A stretch of DNA of 64,000 nt, taken from Albula goreensis. Taxonomy: Eukaryota > Chordata > Actinopteri > Albuliformes > Albulidae. Below are positions 45,538 through 57,000 of this stretch, piece by piece; positions within the stretch are counted from its first letter, which is position 1, and the number at the start of each line of letters is the position of its first letter. The stretch is taken from positions 27,451,586-27,515,585 of the forward strand of contig CM040752.1 in assembly GCA_022829145.1 (NCBI GenBank), written 5' to 3'. A program made the position numbers and the translations under genes. The notes beneath the pieces were generated by a model. That model was given only the letters and a program-made list of their open reading frames with translations, did not search any database and had not been told where the DNA came from.

Positions 45538-47635
45538 GTGAGAATCATATTTGACTATGTATGTGTATCTACAAGATACTGGTAACAATATAGGCTACCT
45601 CCTGTCAAGCCTATTCGCAGCCTATCTGATCTTTATGAGAAGCAATGTAAAATTAAATGTTCGGTAATAATGTCGGGCAACAAATGTAACCTAATTTTCT
45701 TACCGTATGATCTATAGGTGCCAATTTTGTCGGTGGGATTATTCTAAGTGTTGTCAAGTACCGAATTTCAAAGATGCATTAGGTACAAAAGTCATAGCCT
45801 ATGAAAATACTTAATTTTATCTTCTTTTTCCTGTAATTAAGGTTCTGGCGTTTCAGGAGGGCATGGATGAGTTGCTATCGAGACTTGACGAATTCTGCAC
45901 CATACTCGACACAGTAAGATTAAGGACACTCTTAAACATTCAGTAGACTGTTATCTGTATAGATTTACTGGTTGGTTAGTCTGATTAAATCCAGAGTTCC
46001 CTGTTTTATCGACACATCTCAAATCACAACTGGACAACATCGGTGTTATGTACAGTATATTATGCTGCAACAGTCTACTCTTAGGTAGTAGCCTTCATAG
46101 CTTGCATTTTAGGCTATATAGTCTACAATTCAATCTTATTGACAAACCCACTTGTTGAGCGTCATTGAAGCCCATCCCATTGCGGTCCGTGAATATTCTC
46201 AATTAGTTCTGTAATGACAACGATATTGTGCAGGAGATCGTTTGACCTGCGGTAATGGATACTGGCACAAAAAACCATTTAACAATTTCATTCACCAAAA
46301 TCAATACTACATTATCAGAAAGGCATGTAATGCAGTATGTTTTATACTGGCGATTTTCCATTTTTACAGAAATTAAATATTGTATCTGTCATGGACTACT
46401 TACTTGAACAAAGGAAATAATAAGGGCGTTGATCTTTTATTAATAACCATTAAACAATCATAATGTGGCTTCCAAAATCCCACTGTCATCAATTTGTGAA
46501 GACAGTAACCGAAAAGAGGAAAACCTAATATCCCCCTCCCTTTTCCTGCCATACAAAAATGTGCACATTCCTCTAACTTTTTTGATATCCTAAAATGGTG
46601 CCACAAAAACTTGGGTTTGAAGTTACCGTGTCGTAATCGCAGCTAATTACCTTGAGACATGTTCAGCTATTGTTCAGCTGTTTGAGCTGAATTTGTGGAA
46701 AACCAAGCAGCTAAAAGGAAAGCCACCTTATAATTAAACATGGCCAAAGTGGCTTGAATGTTTTCCCTAATTCACTCCAACCTGTTCTGGCTCTCCTTCC
46801 TCCACACACCTTAGATATTGGCTTGTGGATTGTTATGAGTGTCATGATTTAATAATTTCTGAAAGCTTTTGTCAACGATTTTAATAAATTGTTTTACCTA
46901 CTATTCATAATGACTATGCATAACTATTCAGTGATGATAACATGATTCTCACTAACTAATTATATGAAGAAAATGAATTTCTGTTTTTGCGTCTTGTAAG
47001 AATCTGACTATTTCACGTATGGAGGACATTTCCAAGGAAACAAGTGAAAGCCCTTTCTACAGCTAGCAATTTGCAATTTATTTAAATTGTAGAACACTGG
47101 ATGATGACAGTTGTGGAAGATAGATTGGGATGAATACTCTGTCCTGGTTCAAAATGTTGATTCTGGCTTCTGTCTCAGTTCCGCAGCCAGTCCTCTGAGT
47201 TGTTGTGGCATCAAGTACCCCTCGTCCTTGCCAAGGCAGCAGCGATGAGGAGCGTCTACTCCCGCATTGACAAATTTGAGGTACGCTTTGCAAAACAGCC
47301 ATTTTCTGTCAGATTGTGTATTACAAATACTAGCAAGTCACTGCAGGTGTGTATCTTTTAATTTGAAATTTCTTCGAGTGAAAATGAATGTTTAGGGCTA
47401 CTTGCAGCCAAAGTGAATGCTGCAACCTATTCAGCTTTAGGACCAACAGTTGAGACTCATTCCCTTATGAAGCACCCTGTCCATTTGTTCATTTCAGGCT
47501 TTTGTTCAGATGGTGAAGGACTGTGTGTGCAGTCTGGAGCTGCAGGTTCTGGAGGTGGAGCGTACACAGAAGGGATTTCCCTGTTCTCTACATGGAATTC
47601 TGCGACCCTTTCAAAGGAGCCCATCAGACAGCCAG
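45358..47635 (+). CDS. bcas4: bcas4, breast carcinoma amplified sequence 4 homolog; four secure exons
   Basis: A small coiled-coil protein related to BLOC-1/BORC subunits, which act in endosome/lysosome biogenesis and positioning. The four exons are phase 0 throughout (60, 24, 34 and 46 codons, 164 in total). The core matches human BCAS4: VLAFQEGMDELLSRLDEFCT against EGMLLRLEEFCS, LAKAAAMRSVYSRIDKFEAF against LKAKLTEMRGIYAKVDRLEA, and a VERTQKGFPCSLHGILR block against AERDHGAFPQALRRWL. The ATG has an in-frame TGA 6 nt upstream and a strong context. The N-terminus (first 60 residues) is not recognisably conserved. The C-terminal exon is uncertain. Confidence 0.9.
45842..45913 (+). CDS. bcas4: bcas4 coding exon 2
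   Basis: Encodes VLAFQEGMDELLSRLDEFCT and ILDT, acceptor ATTAAG, donor GTAAGA, 24 codons in phase 0. This is the conserved LEEFC motif of the family. Confidence 0.92.
47179..47280 (+). CDS. bcas4: bcas4 coding exon 3
   Basis: Encodes FRSQSSELLWHQVPLVLAKA and AAMRSVYSRIDKFE, acceptor CTCAG, donor GTACGC, 34 codons in phase 0. Part of the central coiled coil. Confidence 0.93.
47498..47635 (+). CDS. bcas4: bcas4 coding exon 4
   Basis: Encodes AFVQMVKDCVCSLELQVLEV and ERTQKGFPCSLHGILRPFQR then SPSDSQ, 46 codons in phase 0, acceptor TTTCAG, donor GTCAGT. Reading into the intron would stop at 47653. Confidence 0.93.
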
Positions 47636-48144
47636 GTCAGTTACATCCAGTGATGAGAGAGTGAGTCCTTGTGAGCCAATTGGTGTGTTTTTTGCAGAAA
47701 GGAAATTATACTGATTGGCTGAAAAAAGTGACAAATTGATGGCTCAGTGTAGTTCCACCCATTATGGGATCCCTGACCCGAATCTCCTGTTTCTGCTTAC
47801 TCATGAAAGAGCTGAGGAACCTGGCTGTAACGTAGTTGCACTCTCTAGCTGAACAAGGTGGACATACGAATAGCACAGGCGCTCACTTCTCTTGGTACTA
47901 CACATCAGTGCTGTGGTAATTGAAGAAGTGGGAAAACTGTACTACCAAAAGCCCATATGCATTTATGGTAAGAAGGCTAATAGATAGGTTTTCTGTATAT
48001 CCCCTTACCTTTAAGTGGGTATTCTCCACCTAAACGTACGTGCATGTACCCTTCCAGCCATTATCCCCCACAGCTCTCCCTTTTCCTGTTTTCCCATCTA
48101 CCACTGGGGACAGTGAAACACTAGTTACTGCTCTCTTCCTCCAG

Positions 48145-48429
48145 GGGGCGCCTGCAAAGGAACAGCTCCAGCTAAAGTGGCCCCATCCCCCACCCCTCCT
48201 CCTGGGCTGCTTGGCGCTCTTGCTGCACACAGCACTGCAGATGAGGGCCTACAGCCCTACTTCCCTCCTTAGTGCCTCCAACGGCCGCTCCCTCCCTACA
48301 CCCTCCATTCTCTTTCTCTGTCATTCACTAGTAAGGCTAACCAGTGTACTCATTCTTCCTCATAGAGGTTTGTTTCTATTAATTCAGTCTCACTTTACAT
48401 GGGTTAGTGTAAGCTTAATGAACCACTAG
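48145..48429 (+). CDS. bcas4: bcas4 possible terminal exon (frame uncertain)
   Basis: A good acceptor (CTCTCTTCCTCCAG) opens here. In the phase required by exon 4 the frame is 94 codons to a TAG at 48427, starting GAPAKEQLQLKW, but is leucine-rich and unlike the human C-terminus. Another frame of the same sequence ends after GLQPYFPP at 48272 and looks more like the human TEDYFP region, but does not fit the splice phase. Poly(A) signals at 48764 and 48781 support a transcript end nearby. Confidence 0.35.
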   Translation, partial: GAPAKEQLQLKWPHPPPLLLGCLALLLHTALQMRAYSPTSLLSASNGRSLPTPSILFLCHSLVRLTSVLILPHRGLFLLIQSHFTWVSVSLMNH

Positions 48430-48763
48430 ATTGTTTTTTTAGGAGCAACAGCCAGTGTGAGTGCTGAGCTAGCTTTGACATTACTGTTCCCTATTTGTTT
48501 CAGTGTGACAAAGTCCAACATGGTTTTCCTTTTTCCTAGAAAGAAGAAATGCTGCATCCCTTTGAGCTCCCAACACTCTTCAGGACAGAAGAATGTTTTC
48601 ATCAAAAATCCTAAGAACACACTACACTAAAAGCTAATGCAAAAACAGCTAATGTCAACAATGTTCGGGTATCAGTGCTGATTGTAACAGCTTCAGATAT
48701 TTGTGCTAGACTACAAGAAAAAAATCATTGTAATTTCCAGACTTCTTTCCCCCAGGATTTGCA

Positions 48764-48786
48764 AATAAAAATAGGCTATAAATAAA
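48764..48786 (+). terminator. bcas4: bcas4 polyadenylation signals
   Basis: AATAAA at 48764-48769 and again at 48781-48786 on the plus strand, downstream of the bcas4 exons and upstream of the convergent adnp 3' end. Confidence 0.55.
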
Positions 48787-48869
48787 TATTAGTTGCAATG
48801 TGCATCAGCAGCAACTTGGGATAAGAATACAATGGAAGCACCCAACCAATCTCCTAAACATGGTCATTT

Positions 48870-49200
48870 TATGTAGAATTGTACGGGTTGCTTAACGCCC
48901 ACGATACGTTCTGTGAAATAGGATGTTATGCGACTTGGGACATCGTGTGAACACCGTATTTTCAAAGCTATATGGGATACTGTAGTGTAGCTGTATTGAC
49001 GTAATAGCTAATATACTGTACACACAGTACTGTATTTCAGCTAATATATCTGACAAGGTAATATCTGGGTTAAATATGTTACGTCTATGTCCCGTTCTCC
49101 TATTCGGATTTCTGAACTCAAATATAACCTTATGGGGCCACAGACGTATATGCAGTCAGACGTTGCCCAAAAGGACGTTATGCGGTGCATAGTTTTTGTT
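48870..49200. repeat. Probable interspersed repeat, unclassified
   Basis: A block with a different texture from its surroundings: CpG-containing words such as GGTTGCTTAACGCCCACGAT near 48887 and GACGTTATGCGGTGCAT near 49174, with GTTATGCG occurring twice in the same orientation. It lies between bcas4 and adnp. The class is unknown to me. Confidence 0.3.
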
Positions 49201-49872
49201 TACAAAAATACCACTGAAACTGAAATATTACACAATTATTTTGTTAGGGGTGTAGGCTGTTGTGATGCTGTACGTTATGATACATGTATGGGTGTGTTTT
49301 TGGCCAATTCATTGTTTACCAACTGTGAAATAACATTTGTCATCAAACATAAAAAGGGGTTTGTGACGTGCAGTAAACAATGCCCCATTCAACATAAAAG
49401 ACTATGATGAAATGTCCATTAAGGTGTGTGGGTGTATTCCTGCAGAGGCAAAAGCACTGTCCTATAGCTCACTGGAGACTGAGAAATGAAGCAGATGAGA
49501 GGCAGAATGGGGCGTAAGCTCCATTCTGACACTTGTATTTACATGTAAGGGATGGGACAAAAAATGCTGTTATGAGGACAACCAAATTCATAACAAGCTT
49601 TACTCTATTATAAAAAGATAACCATACAGACTTTCCACCACAGAACTGATCAGAAAGGAAGGGTGGACTGTGCAGAAAGGAAGAGACTAATAACAGGTTC
49701 CATGGTGGGTTTTCCCTTAATGTGTTTCCTTGAATGGGCTGATATAGAATTACAAGAAATTCATCATACAGTCAAATGCAATGCTCCGCCCATTTTCGTT
49801 ACAGGTGTGACCTTTGTGGAGTGAGTAAAAACCAAACCATTGGGCAACATCTTGAGAAGCACAATACAGCAC
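49200..49872. other. Gap between the convergent bcas4 and adnp 3' ends
   Basis: Unique AT-rich sequence; nothing else recognised. Confidence 0.5.
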
Positions 49873-50989
49873 TTTATTGTTCAGAAATGCTTAAACGAAA
49901 AATACAAACAGAAATGAAAATATCACAAATTAACATACATACAGTGAGTCATATATTAATAATGAGAAATGTTCACAACACCGTGGTAGCAGGTGTCAAT
50001 TCTCTACAAAGTAAAACTATTCAAAAGTGGTACAGCTCTGTCAAGGCTGTTTTAAACACAGTCTAGACTACAAATTACATACTTATGGAATAATGAAATT
50101 GGTAAAACTGCTCTTTCATTTAGAGCATGTGACAGACTGAGGGGTGTTGATAGGAATACAGTTCTTATCGCAGAACCAGAGTTATCTTTTACTGCAAAAA
50201 ACAAACAAAACAAAATAAGCAAGGGATTATGTTCCTTTAATTTGCATTTTATATATAGATACATTATTTTGCAAAATACTATGGTTTTTGTAGAAAAAAA
50301 GAGAAAGAAAGATACCAGCCACTAAAGCATTTTTCCATAGGAGAAGGGGGACATAATGTTTAACTCATGAGTCTAGCTTGTGCACAAAAAAGAAAAAAAA
50401 AAAAAGAGTAGCAAATTTATCATGGATGCACTATAGCAATGTGATGAGTCTCTTCAAACAGTTCTAAAAGACTGTACAAATATACACTAACTACCTGTAC
50501 TCTGTATGACTATATGAAAAAATTAGGGATTTTAACTTTTTTAATCCTTAAATCTATCAATAATTTGTAACATGTCATTTTTTGCCCCATTCAAGCAACA
50601 AAATAAACATTTCAATAAGTAAATATTGGAATATCTAAAGAAAGTAAACTGAAGGCAAAACTCAAACTTTTTGTACCATTTGGTTGGTGCATCCTCAACA
50701 TTTTGTTTTCTTGCCAAGAAAACAAGCTATGACATTTTTTTTTCAATCTTGCCATTGTTGAATATTAACACAAAGCAGCTAAGTTCGCCTTTTACATGGA
50801 CTTGCTATGCTGTTGGATGGCTTAAAGGTGAAAGCCAATAAGGAAGATCCCTCCCTATCCCCTCCCTTTCTACCACCCTTGACCATTTCAAGGTTGAAGT
50901 TCTGGTGTAGTGGGGCTTGGGCATGGTCAACTGTGAGTGTACATATGGGTGTGTGTTTGCATGTCTGTGAGTTTGTGTTTTTCTATCCC
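49873..50989 (-). other. adnp: adnp 3' UTR (inferred)
   Basis: AT-rich sequence after the adnp stop. The first clear minus-strand AATAAA (plus TTTATT) is at 49873-49878, giving a 3' UTR of about 1.1 kb. The extent is an inference. Confidence 0.45.
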
Positions 50990-53900
50990 TCATGCTTCCT
51001 GGCTGCTCAGCCCCACACCTCCAGACAGCATGCCAGGTCCGGGCTCCTTGCCCCCTGCTGCTTGCTCCTTGCTGTGTTCCTGCCATGCTGAAGAATGGCT
51101 CTTCCCCAGCTGCATCGCCCCATCCTCCTTTTTCCCTTGTCTGTCCAGCTGTTTGGCTGGCCCATATCCATTCTCTCCACGAGATACCTCCCTTGCCCAG
51201 GGCGCTTCCTCTGAGTCTGAGTCGCATGGGGAGTTAGCCTGAGGGTCGTCCCCCTTCACCTGATTGAGTTGGTGGTCACACACAGAATTCTCCTTTACTT
51301 TGTGGCCCTCTTCCTTTGGGGTGTCGACCTCCATTTCGCCTGTTCCTTCCTCACCACTTCCATCTTTTACCTCCATTGGCTCATTGGCATGAACACCACT
51401 CTCTTTAGAACCTTTCCCTCCTTTCTCCTCCTCCTCCTCATTCTCTTCCCCTGACCCACTGTCTGAGTCCAGAGCGATGGGTTCCGAGTGCTTTTCAGTT
51501 CTTTGATTTAAGGTGCGTTCGATTGTCTTATTTTGGTCTCTTCCGTCTGTTTCGGGTGTGGACCCAGCCTTGGCACTGTTGGGCCGCTGCGACCCCTGGC
51601 TACAGTTAGCATTCACACCTTGCTTCCCCTGCTGGCGCAAGGCTGCTGCAGCAGCAGCTGCAGCACTTTCCTCCAGGCGGCGGTTGATCGAGTCTGCGGA
51701 CCGCCCCATATAGGTTTTGGACGTCCGACTCTCCTCCTCCTCTTTGCTCTCAAAAAACCACTTAGGGTCAAAGTCCATGTCATGCTCGAGTCGGCTGACT
51801 TCCCGCATGTTGAAGCCAAAAAGCACTGCTGGCTTCTTGGTCTCGCAGTCTCGAACACACTTCCTACGCCGGTTGGAAAAGTGGCTAGAGATGTCCGACT
51901 TCCAGAGCCATAGGCTGGCGGCCAGCTTTTCCACCTCACGGCGTGATGGGTAAGGCTGCTTGTTGAAGTACTCTGTTAGGAAGGCCTTGCGTGCCTCGTA
52001 AGACTCATCCTCGTGTCCCTTGGGGTCTAGTGCTAAGACCACTGGCTCCTCTGGTTTATCCACTGAAGCCGCGGGGCTGTGCTCTTGGTCAACCTTTCTT
52101 CGCTTCAGGAATGCTGGGTCCGAGTGCTCGAATTCACGCTTGAGGGATGCCACGCCCGTTGGGTGGGCCACCCGTGGAGGTGCACTGGGCTTGTCCTGCC
52201 CATTCTGGGTCTTACCCACACCACGGCAATGCACTAGGTGCAGTGTAATGGTGGAAGCCGTCATGTTACTGGTGTAGACGCCCAGGCAGTGGATGCACTT
52301 GTACGTTAGCTTCTTCTCCACAGGGTGCACTGTCTGGATCACCTGGTGCCTCTCCCTCAAGTGGTGCGCAAGTGCATCTGAGATCGGCCCTTTCAGGATG
52401 GAGAAGCACAATGGGCAAAGCGTCTTGCCCACATCCTTTTTGTATGGCACGGCAGCCTGGGGTGCACTTTTAACGGGCACATCAAGGCTGTCGGGCATCT
52501 TGGGGGGTGCCTTTTTACTTTGCGCAACAGAAGTGTTGTTCTGGGCATGGAAAGCCACAGACTCCTCAGGAGCATCCCGCATGTTGTAGGTGGTGACAAT
52601 TAACTGGATGTTCTTGGGGTTTCCCTGCTGGAGGGTTAAGTCGAAAGTGAGTGGAGAGTCAGTGCGAGGGCCTACCACTTCAACCGGGTGGACCATCCGC
52701 ATGTGGGCTACCATCTTCTCCACATCATTGAAGGTGGCACGGCAATGGGGGCAGGACAAGCCGTGGATCAACATGTGGTTGAGGAGAGTGTCACTGGGCA
52801 GGTAGCGGTTGCAGTACAGACACTTGCTGGTGAAGTTGTGGATCTTCATGATGTAGTTAGCTACAGCTGGAACCTTCTCCGCTTTATGTTCTTTCTCAAA
52901 GTGCGCACTGTACACATTTTCTGGGAAGAGCTCATTGCAGATGGTGCAGATCTTCCACTTCTGGGTGTAGGAGGTACCAAGCAAGGAGCTGCCCCCTTTC
53001 TTGGCTGCAACGGAGGCCACAGTGGCAGCAGCAGCCTGCACTCGAGAGGGCAGTGAGCTGGTCTTCAAGGTAGAGGAGGAGGATGAGGAGGACGAGGTCC
53101 CTGACGGCAAGCTCCTACTTTCCACTAACCCAACTACCCCTGGGCTTCGAACATTGCCACTGGGCAGGTGCTGCTTGACAGTGTGTGACTGATGTGGGAC
53201 GGAAACCTGTGCGTTGCCAGGCAATGTGATGCGCACCTGCTGGCCACCACTGGTGAAGGTCTGTGTTGTGCCCCCACTCTTTAGGGCATATGGCCCCTGC
53301 TTCATGTGTACACCAGAAAGCAGCCCTGCCGAATTCAGGCCAGCTTTGGGGATGACGATCCGACTCAGCTGTTGAGTGGAAAGCGGGCGGACGCCAGTAG
53401 TTACCAGAGCACCCTTCTGTGTCACACCCAGAATTCCCTTGTCCTGGGTCTTTGGCGAAAGCAGCATGATGGGTTTAGACCTGGGCACCACCACGTTGGT
53501 GTGGCCGATCATGGCGGTGACCTGATAGCCGATGCGCTCGTGGTCCTCAATGACGTGCTGCACCAGTGCCTCGTAGGAGCGGGGCACAAAGAGGCAGCGT
53601 TTACAGTGGAGGGTGTCTTCACGGGCAGTGCTGGAGTTTCCAGCAGCAGCACCATTGAGAGACTTTTCGCCAGGCTTGGCCATGTAAGGCGCAGCCACGT
53701 GCTGGAAATGTTCCCGGTAGATGTGCTTGCGCACCACATTGTACAGCGGGTCCCGGTAGGTGCACTTCTTACAGTAGTACACTGCCTGCTCCACACTGTC
53801 TGCTGGCCTGGTCTTTTGGTTGATGTCCAACCGTGTGGCATCCTTCAGCCCCACTTGTGCGCTGCCCACCCCCTGCCGAACCACATTGTTGGGCATATGG

Positions 53901-54082
53901 AACAGCTTGATGTGTGTCTCCAAGGTCTTCTTGTTCCCATTGTAAGTGCAGTAGGGGCAGTTGAGCAGTATTCGGCTCTCAAAGTCTTCACTGTGCACAT
54001 TCCGGAAGTGGCTCTTGTAGGCTGAGAAGAACTTGGAGGAAAAGGGGCAGCCAGAGCAGCAGAAAGGCTTTGACCTGTAGTC
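50990..54082 (-). CDS. adnp: adnp large terminal exon (zinc fingers, NAP, homeodomain)
   Basis: Single 3,093-nt exon, 1,030 codons plus TAG or equivalent stop at 50990, acceptor TGCCCAG followed by DYRSKPFCC. It carries all nine zinc fingers, the NAP-like octapeptide (53192-53215), the homeodomain (about 51840-52020), an HP1-type PAVLF motif (51818-51832), an eight-alanine tract (51641-51664) and Glu-rich stretches. Confidence 0.98.
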   Translation of the reverse strand, partial: DYRSKPFCCSGCPFSSKFFSAYKSHFRNVHSEDFESRILLNCPYCTYNGNKKTLETHIKLFHMPNNVVRQGVGSAQVGLKDATRLDINQKTRPADSVEQAVYYCKKCTYRDPLYNVVRKHIYREHFQHVAAPYMAKPGEKSLNGAAAGNSSTAREDTLHCKRCLFVPRSYEALVQHVIEDHERIGYQVTAMIGHTNVVVPRSKPIMLLSPKTQDKGILGVTQKGALVTTGVRPLSTQQLSRIVIPKAGLNSAGLLSGVHMKQGPYALKSGGTTQTFTSGGQQVRITLPGNAQVSVPHQSHTVKQHLPSGNVRSPGVVGLVESRSLPSGTSSSSSSSSTLKTSSLPSRVQAAAATVASVAAKKGGSSLLGTSYTQKWKICTICNELFPENVYSAHFEKEHKAEKVPAVANYIMKIHNFTSKCLYCNRYLPSDTLLNHMLIHGLSCPHCRATFNDVEKMVAHMRMVHPVEVVGPRTDSPLTFDLTLQQGNPKNIQLIVTTYNMRDAPEESVAFHAQNNTSVAQSKKAPPKMPDSLDVPVKSAPQAAVPYKKDVGKTLCPLCFSILKGPISDALAHHLRERHQVIQTVHPVEKKLTYKCIHCLGVYTSNMTASTITLHLVHCRGVGKTQNGQDKPSAPPRVAHPTGVASLKREFEHSDPAFLKRRKVDQEHSPAASVDKPEEPVVLALDPKGHEDESYEARKAFLTEYFNKQPYPSRREVEKLAASLWLWKSDISSHFSNRRRKCVRDCETKKPAVLFGFNMREVSRLEHDMDFDPKWFFESKEEEESRTSKTYMGRSADSINRRLEESAAAAAAAALRQQGKQGVNANCSQGSQRPNSAKAGSTPETDGRDQNKTIERTLNQRTEKHSEPIALDSDSGSGEENEEEEEKGGKGSKESGVHANEPMEVKDGSGEEGTGEMEVDTPKEEGHKVKENSVCDHQLNQVKGDDPQANSPCDSDSEEAPWAREVSRGENGYGPAKQLDRQGKKEDGAMQLGKSHSSAWQEHSKEQAAGGKEPGPGMLSGGVGLSSQEA

Positions 54083-57000
54083 CTGGGCACAACAACCAAC
54101 ACAGAGAAATATGGATCAGTTGGAGCATTTCAAACAAGGAATTAATTGTTTATAAATAGTACTGGTCAGGCGATAAAAATAATGGCGTCATGGTTTTCTG
54201 ATTTGTAATGAGAATGACTGCATGGTCACATGTAGCATGTTAACCACTACGTCAGGAAAATGAGTGTCAGTGTGTTGACAGGTATATAGAGGAGATGATC
54301 TAGTATCAGTCACTGTTGGGCACATAACAAAGATTCCAACAGTCAGAGTGGTATTTATGGCTTTAAAGCAATGTCTGAATGATTATATTACCAAGCGAGG
54401 GGAGATACAAGTGTGTCCAGTACTTTTATCTTTAAATAGAAAACTGTGTGTATGTGTTTGTGTACAACCCACCTGGAGTTTGGTTAACGATGGATCCCAA
54501 ACACACACATCATCCCAGGTAGTGTTCTTCAGGTAGAATTCATTGGGCACAAAATCTTTGAAATCCTGCACAAATGAGAAGGAGATACAAGAGACACCAT
54601 CTATAAATTCATAAATCATCAACACATAAAGAAAATGTACAAGTTTTAGCTCAGATTCTTTATATGATAAAAAAAATGCATCGTGGGAGCATTTTTCAAT
54701 GATTCACCAATACTGCTGTAGTGTTTCCTTGAGTGTTAGATGGAAATATTGGTAAAATTGCATATTTGACTCATATCCATTGTTGGAATAAGGTTTACTA
54801 CCAAAGATGTATCAAACGTGACTTTATACGTCTACACATACGTCTTTATGCGTAATGTGACTTTACACATGTATATGTCTACATTTCCCACCCCTCTGCT
54901 GGCTTTGGGAGGAGAGGCTGAGCATGTGACTCCGCTGATTCATGTGATGACAATTCTCACTTCTATACACACTGCAGCCACACCAGTAGTCGCGTGCTGC
55001 CTATGACTTCGGAGCATGACGTAGTCAATGCAGCCTAGGTTTGTGCTGCCACAGGCGCCCAGCAAGAGAAAGAGGGTGCTGTGAGACCAACGAGCTTGGC
55101 TGGCTTGCCCCCATCATCCCTGGCGGTGGGGGGATGTTGCCTCACCAATGGGGACCTCTCAGGCTAATGTCTGACCCTGTGAGCCACCCGGAGGCCCCTC
55201 TTCTTCAACATTCCTCATGAGCAGCTATCAGTAGAACATAATACTGCACAACAGAAAGTCCCTGCAAAACATGCTAACATTACAGATATAAAGTCACATT
55301 TGACACATTAATTGTAATCATCCTTACTACAACAATTGATTAAAACAATGACAAAAGAACAAAATGTTACTCATAGTATCAATTAAGGAGTCCATCCATC
55401 AGCCTTCTATGACACTTCTTTTAAAAAAAACTGCATTCACAAACTCAGAATGCAACAAGAAACAAACATACATCAAACAAAAATAGAACAGTGTCTCCCA
55501 CTGTTTGCAGATTCAATGGTATTATGCCTCCCTGTGTAACAATGCCCCGCCCTCCTGCACATTCTATTGGCTAAACTCCATCACAGGTTGCCTCACACTG
55601 CAGTGATGTTTCCCCTGGAAAATGTGTACTGCACCTTTCTGTGGACAATACAACTGAGGCTGACTGGCACTGGGTACTGAAGTGAATTCACTGTCACCCC
55701 ACAGTTTTGCCACCCCAATTATTTCACTGCAATTTTGCTGAAAATGCATGGGTTCTTTTTAAGTGATTTCTAAACAGTGAAACCAACAACTAATGAGATA
55801 ATAGTATGATATTATTCATGAGATTCTTAACCATCAAATGATAGAAACAGCATAGTAATCAATGTCATACCAATTAGCTGAACACATATGAAATCACCTT
55901 CACTACCAGGTTCCACATAGCCACACAACAAACTCAGTGAGAGTCACATGTGAAATGAATGATTACTAAATATTGCATAGTACATGACACAATCTACAGC
56001 TCTATACTTGGCTGCAGATGGCCGTGACCCACATCCACTGATTAAGTCAATTAAGTCAGGGTGGTGTAGTTTTTTCACAGATACTTCCTGGAAGTAGGCA
56101 TAATACAATGGATCGGCCCCTTTCAGAGACTGAACTACAAAGTATTGTAAACCATGAAGAATTCCTCCCCCAACAATTAGCACAAGGTTTAAGAATTCTC
56201 TTGACACTGTGACAAAAAGTCAATATAATTTGTGCATGGGAGAAAAAATCTAACTGCAACCAGGTGGCACCACTGGGCAAAGGATTTCAGAATTATTGCA
56301 GGGGGTGGTGACATTTTTGTGATTTCCAGCCTCCTGCAAATGAATATGAAATAAATGAAAATAACAGAATTATATTTACTTAGTACTGCCAAAAAATCCA
56401 AATTTATAGCTTAAAAACTAGTGTCTTAGCTTGCCAGTTAGCATTCCATTTAGCTTTCCAATCTGTCAGAAAACTGACCAACTGGGTGTTCTGCGGACTC
56501 AGACCAGAGGTTCACATTGGTGAGGCAACAACTGGCCCAGCCTCACTGGAGGACAATAAGGGGAAGGCAGCTACTTTTCTTGGTCTCACTGCTCTCTGGT
56601 GGCCACTCCTGGTCAGGCCAGAAGACTACGGATGAACAAAACATGTACATGCTGACTTCATTATCCTCTGATGAAATAGGCAGTATGTGAAAAGTGGTGC
56701 GTCTGGATTGCGGAAAGTTAGATTAGTCATCACATGAATTGGAGGATTCACATGCCTACAGTTCTCTCCTCCTGAAGTTGGCAGGAAAGGGTTGCTATTG
56801 AGAGCTCAGAAATTTCAGTTGAGTTCAGATTGGAAAAGCAGGAAAATTGGGGATAAAACAAAAAAGACAAAAATTACGTGTTTGTGAGTGCCTCATATTT
56901 TAGTTATCAGTTCAGGATTTTAAGGCTGAATTTGCAACATCAGGAAGGCCTACATTTGTAACTCTAAGCAGTGACCAAATCCTCACTTAATACATACATA

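Noticed and set aside
53306-54025. 239-codon plus-strand frame opposite adnp
   Set aside because: Antisense shadow of the adnp zinc-finger exon; the minus-strand frame is clearly the coding one.
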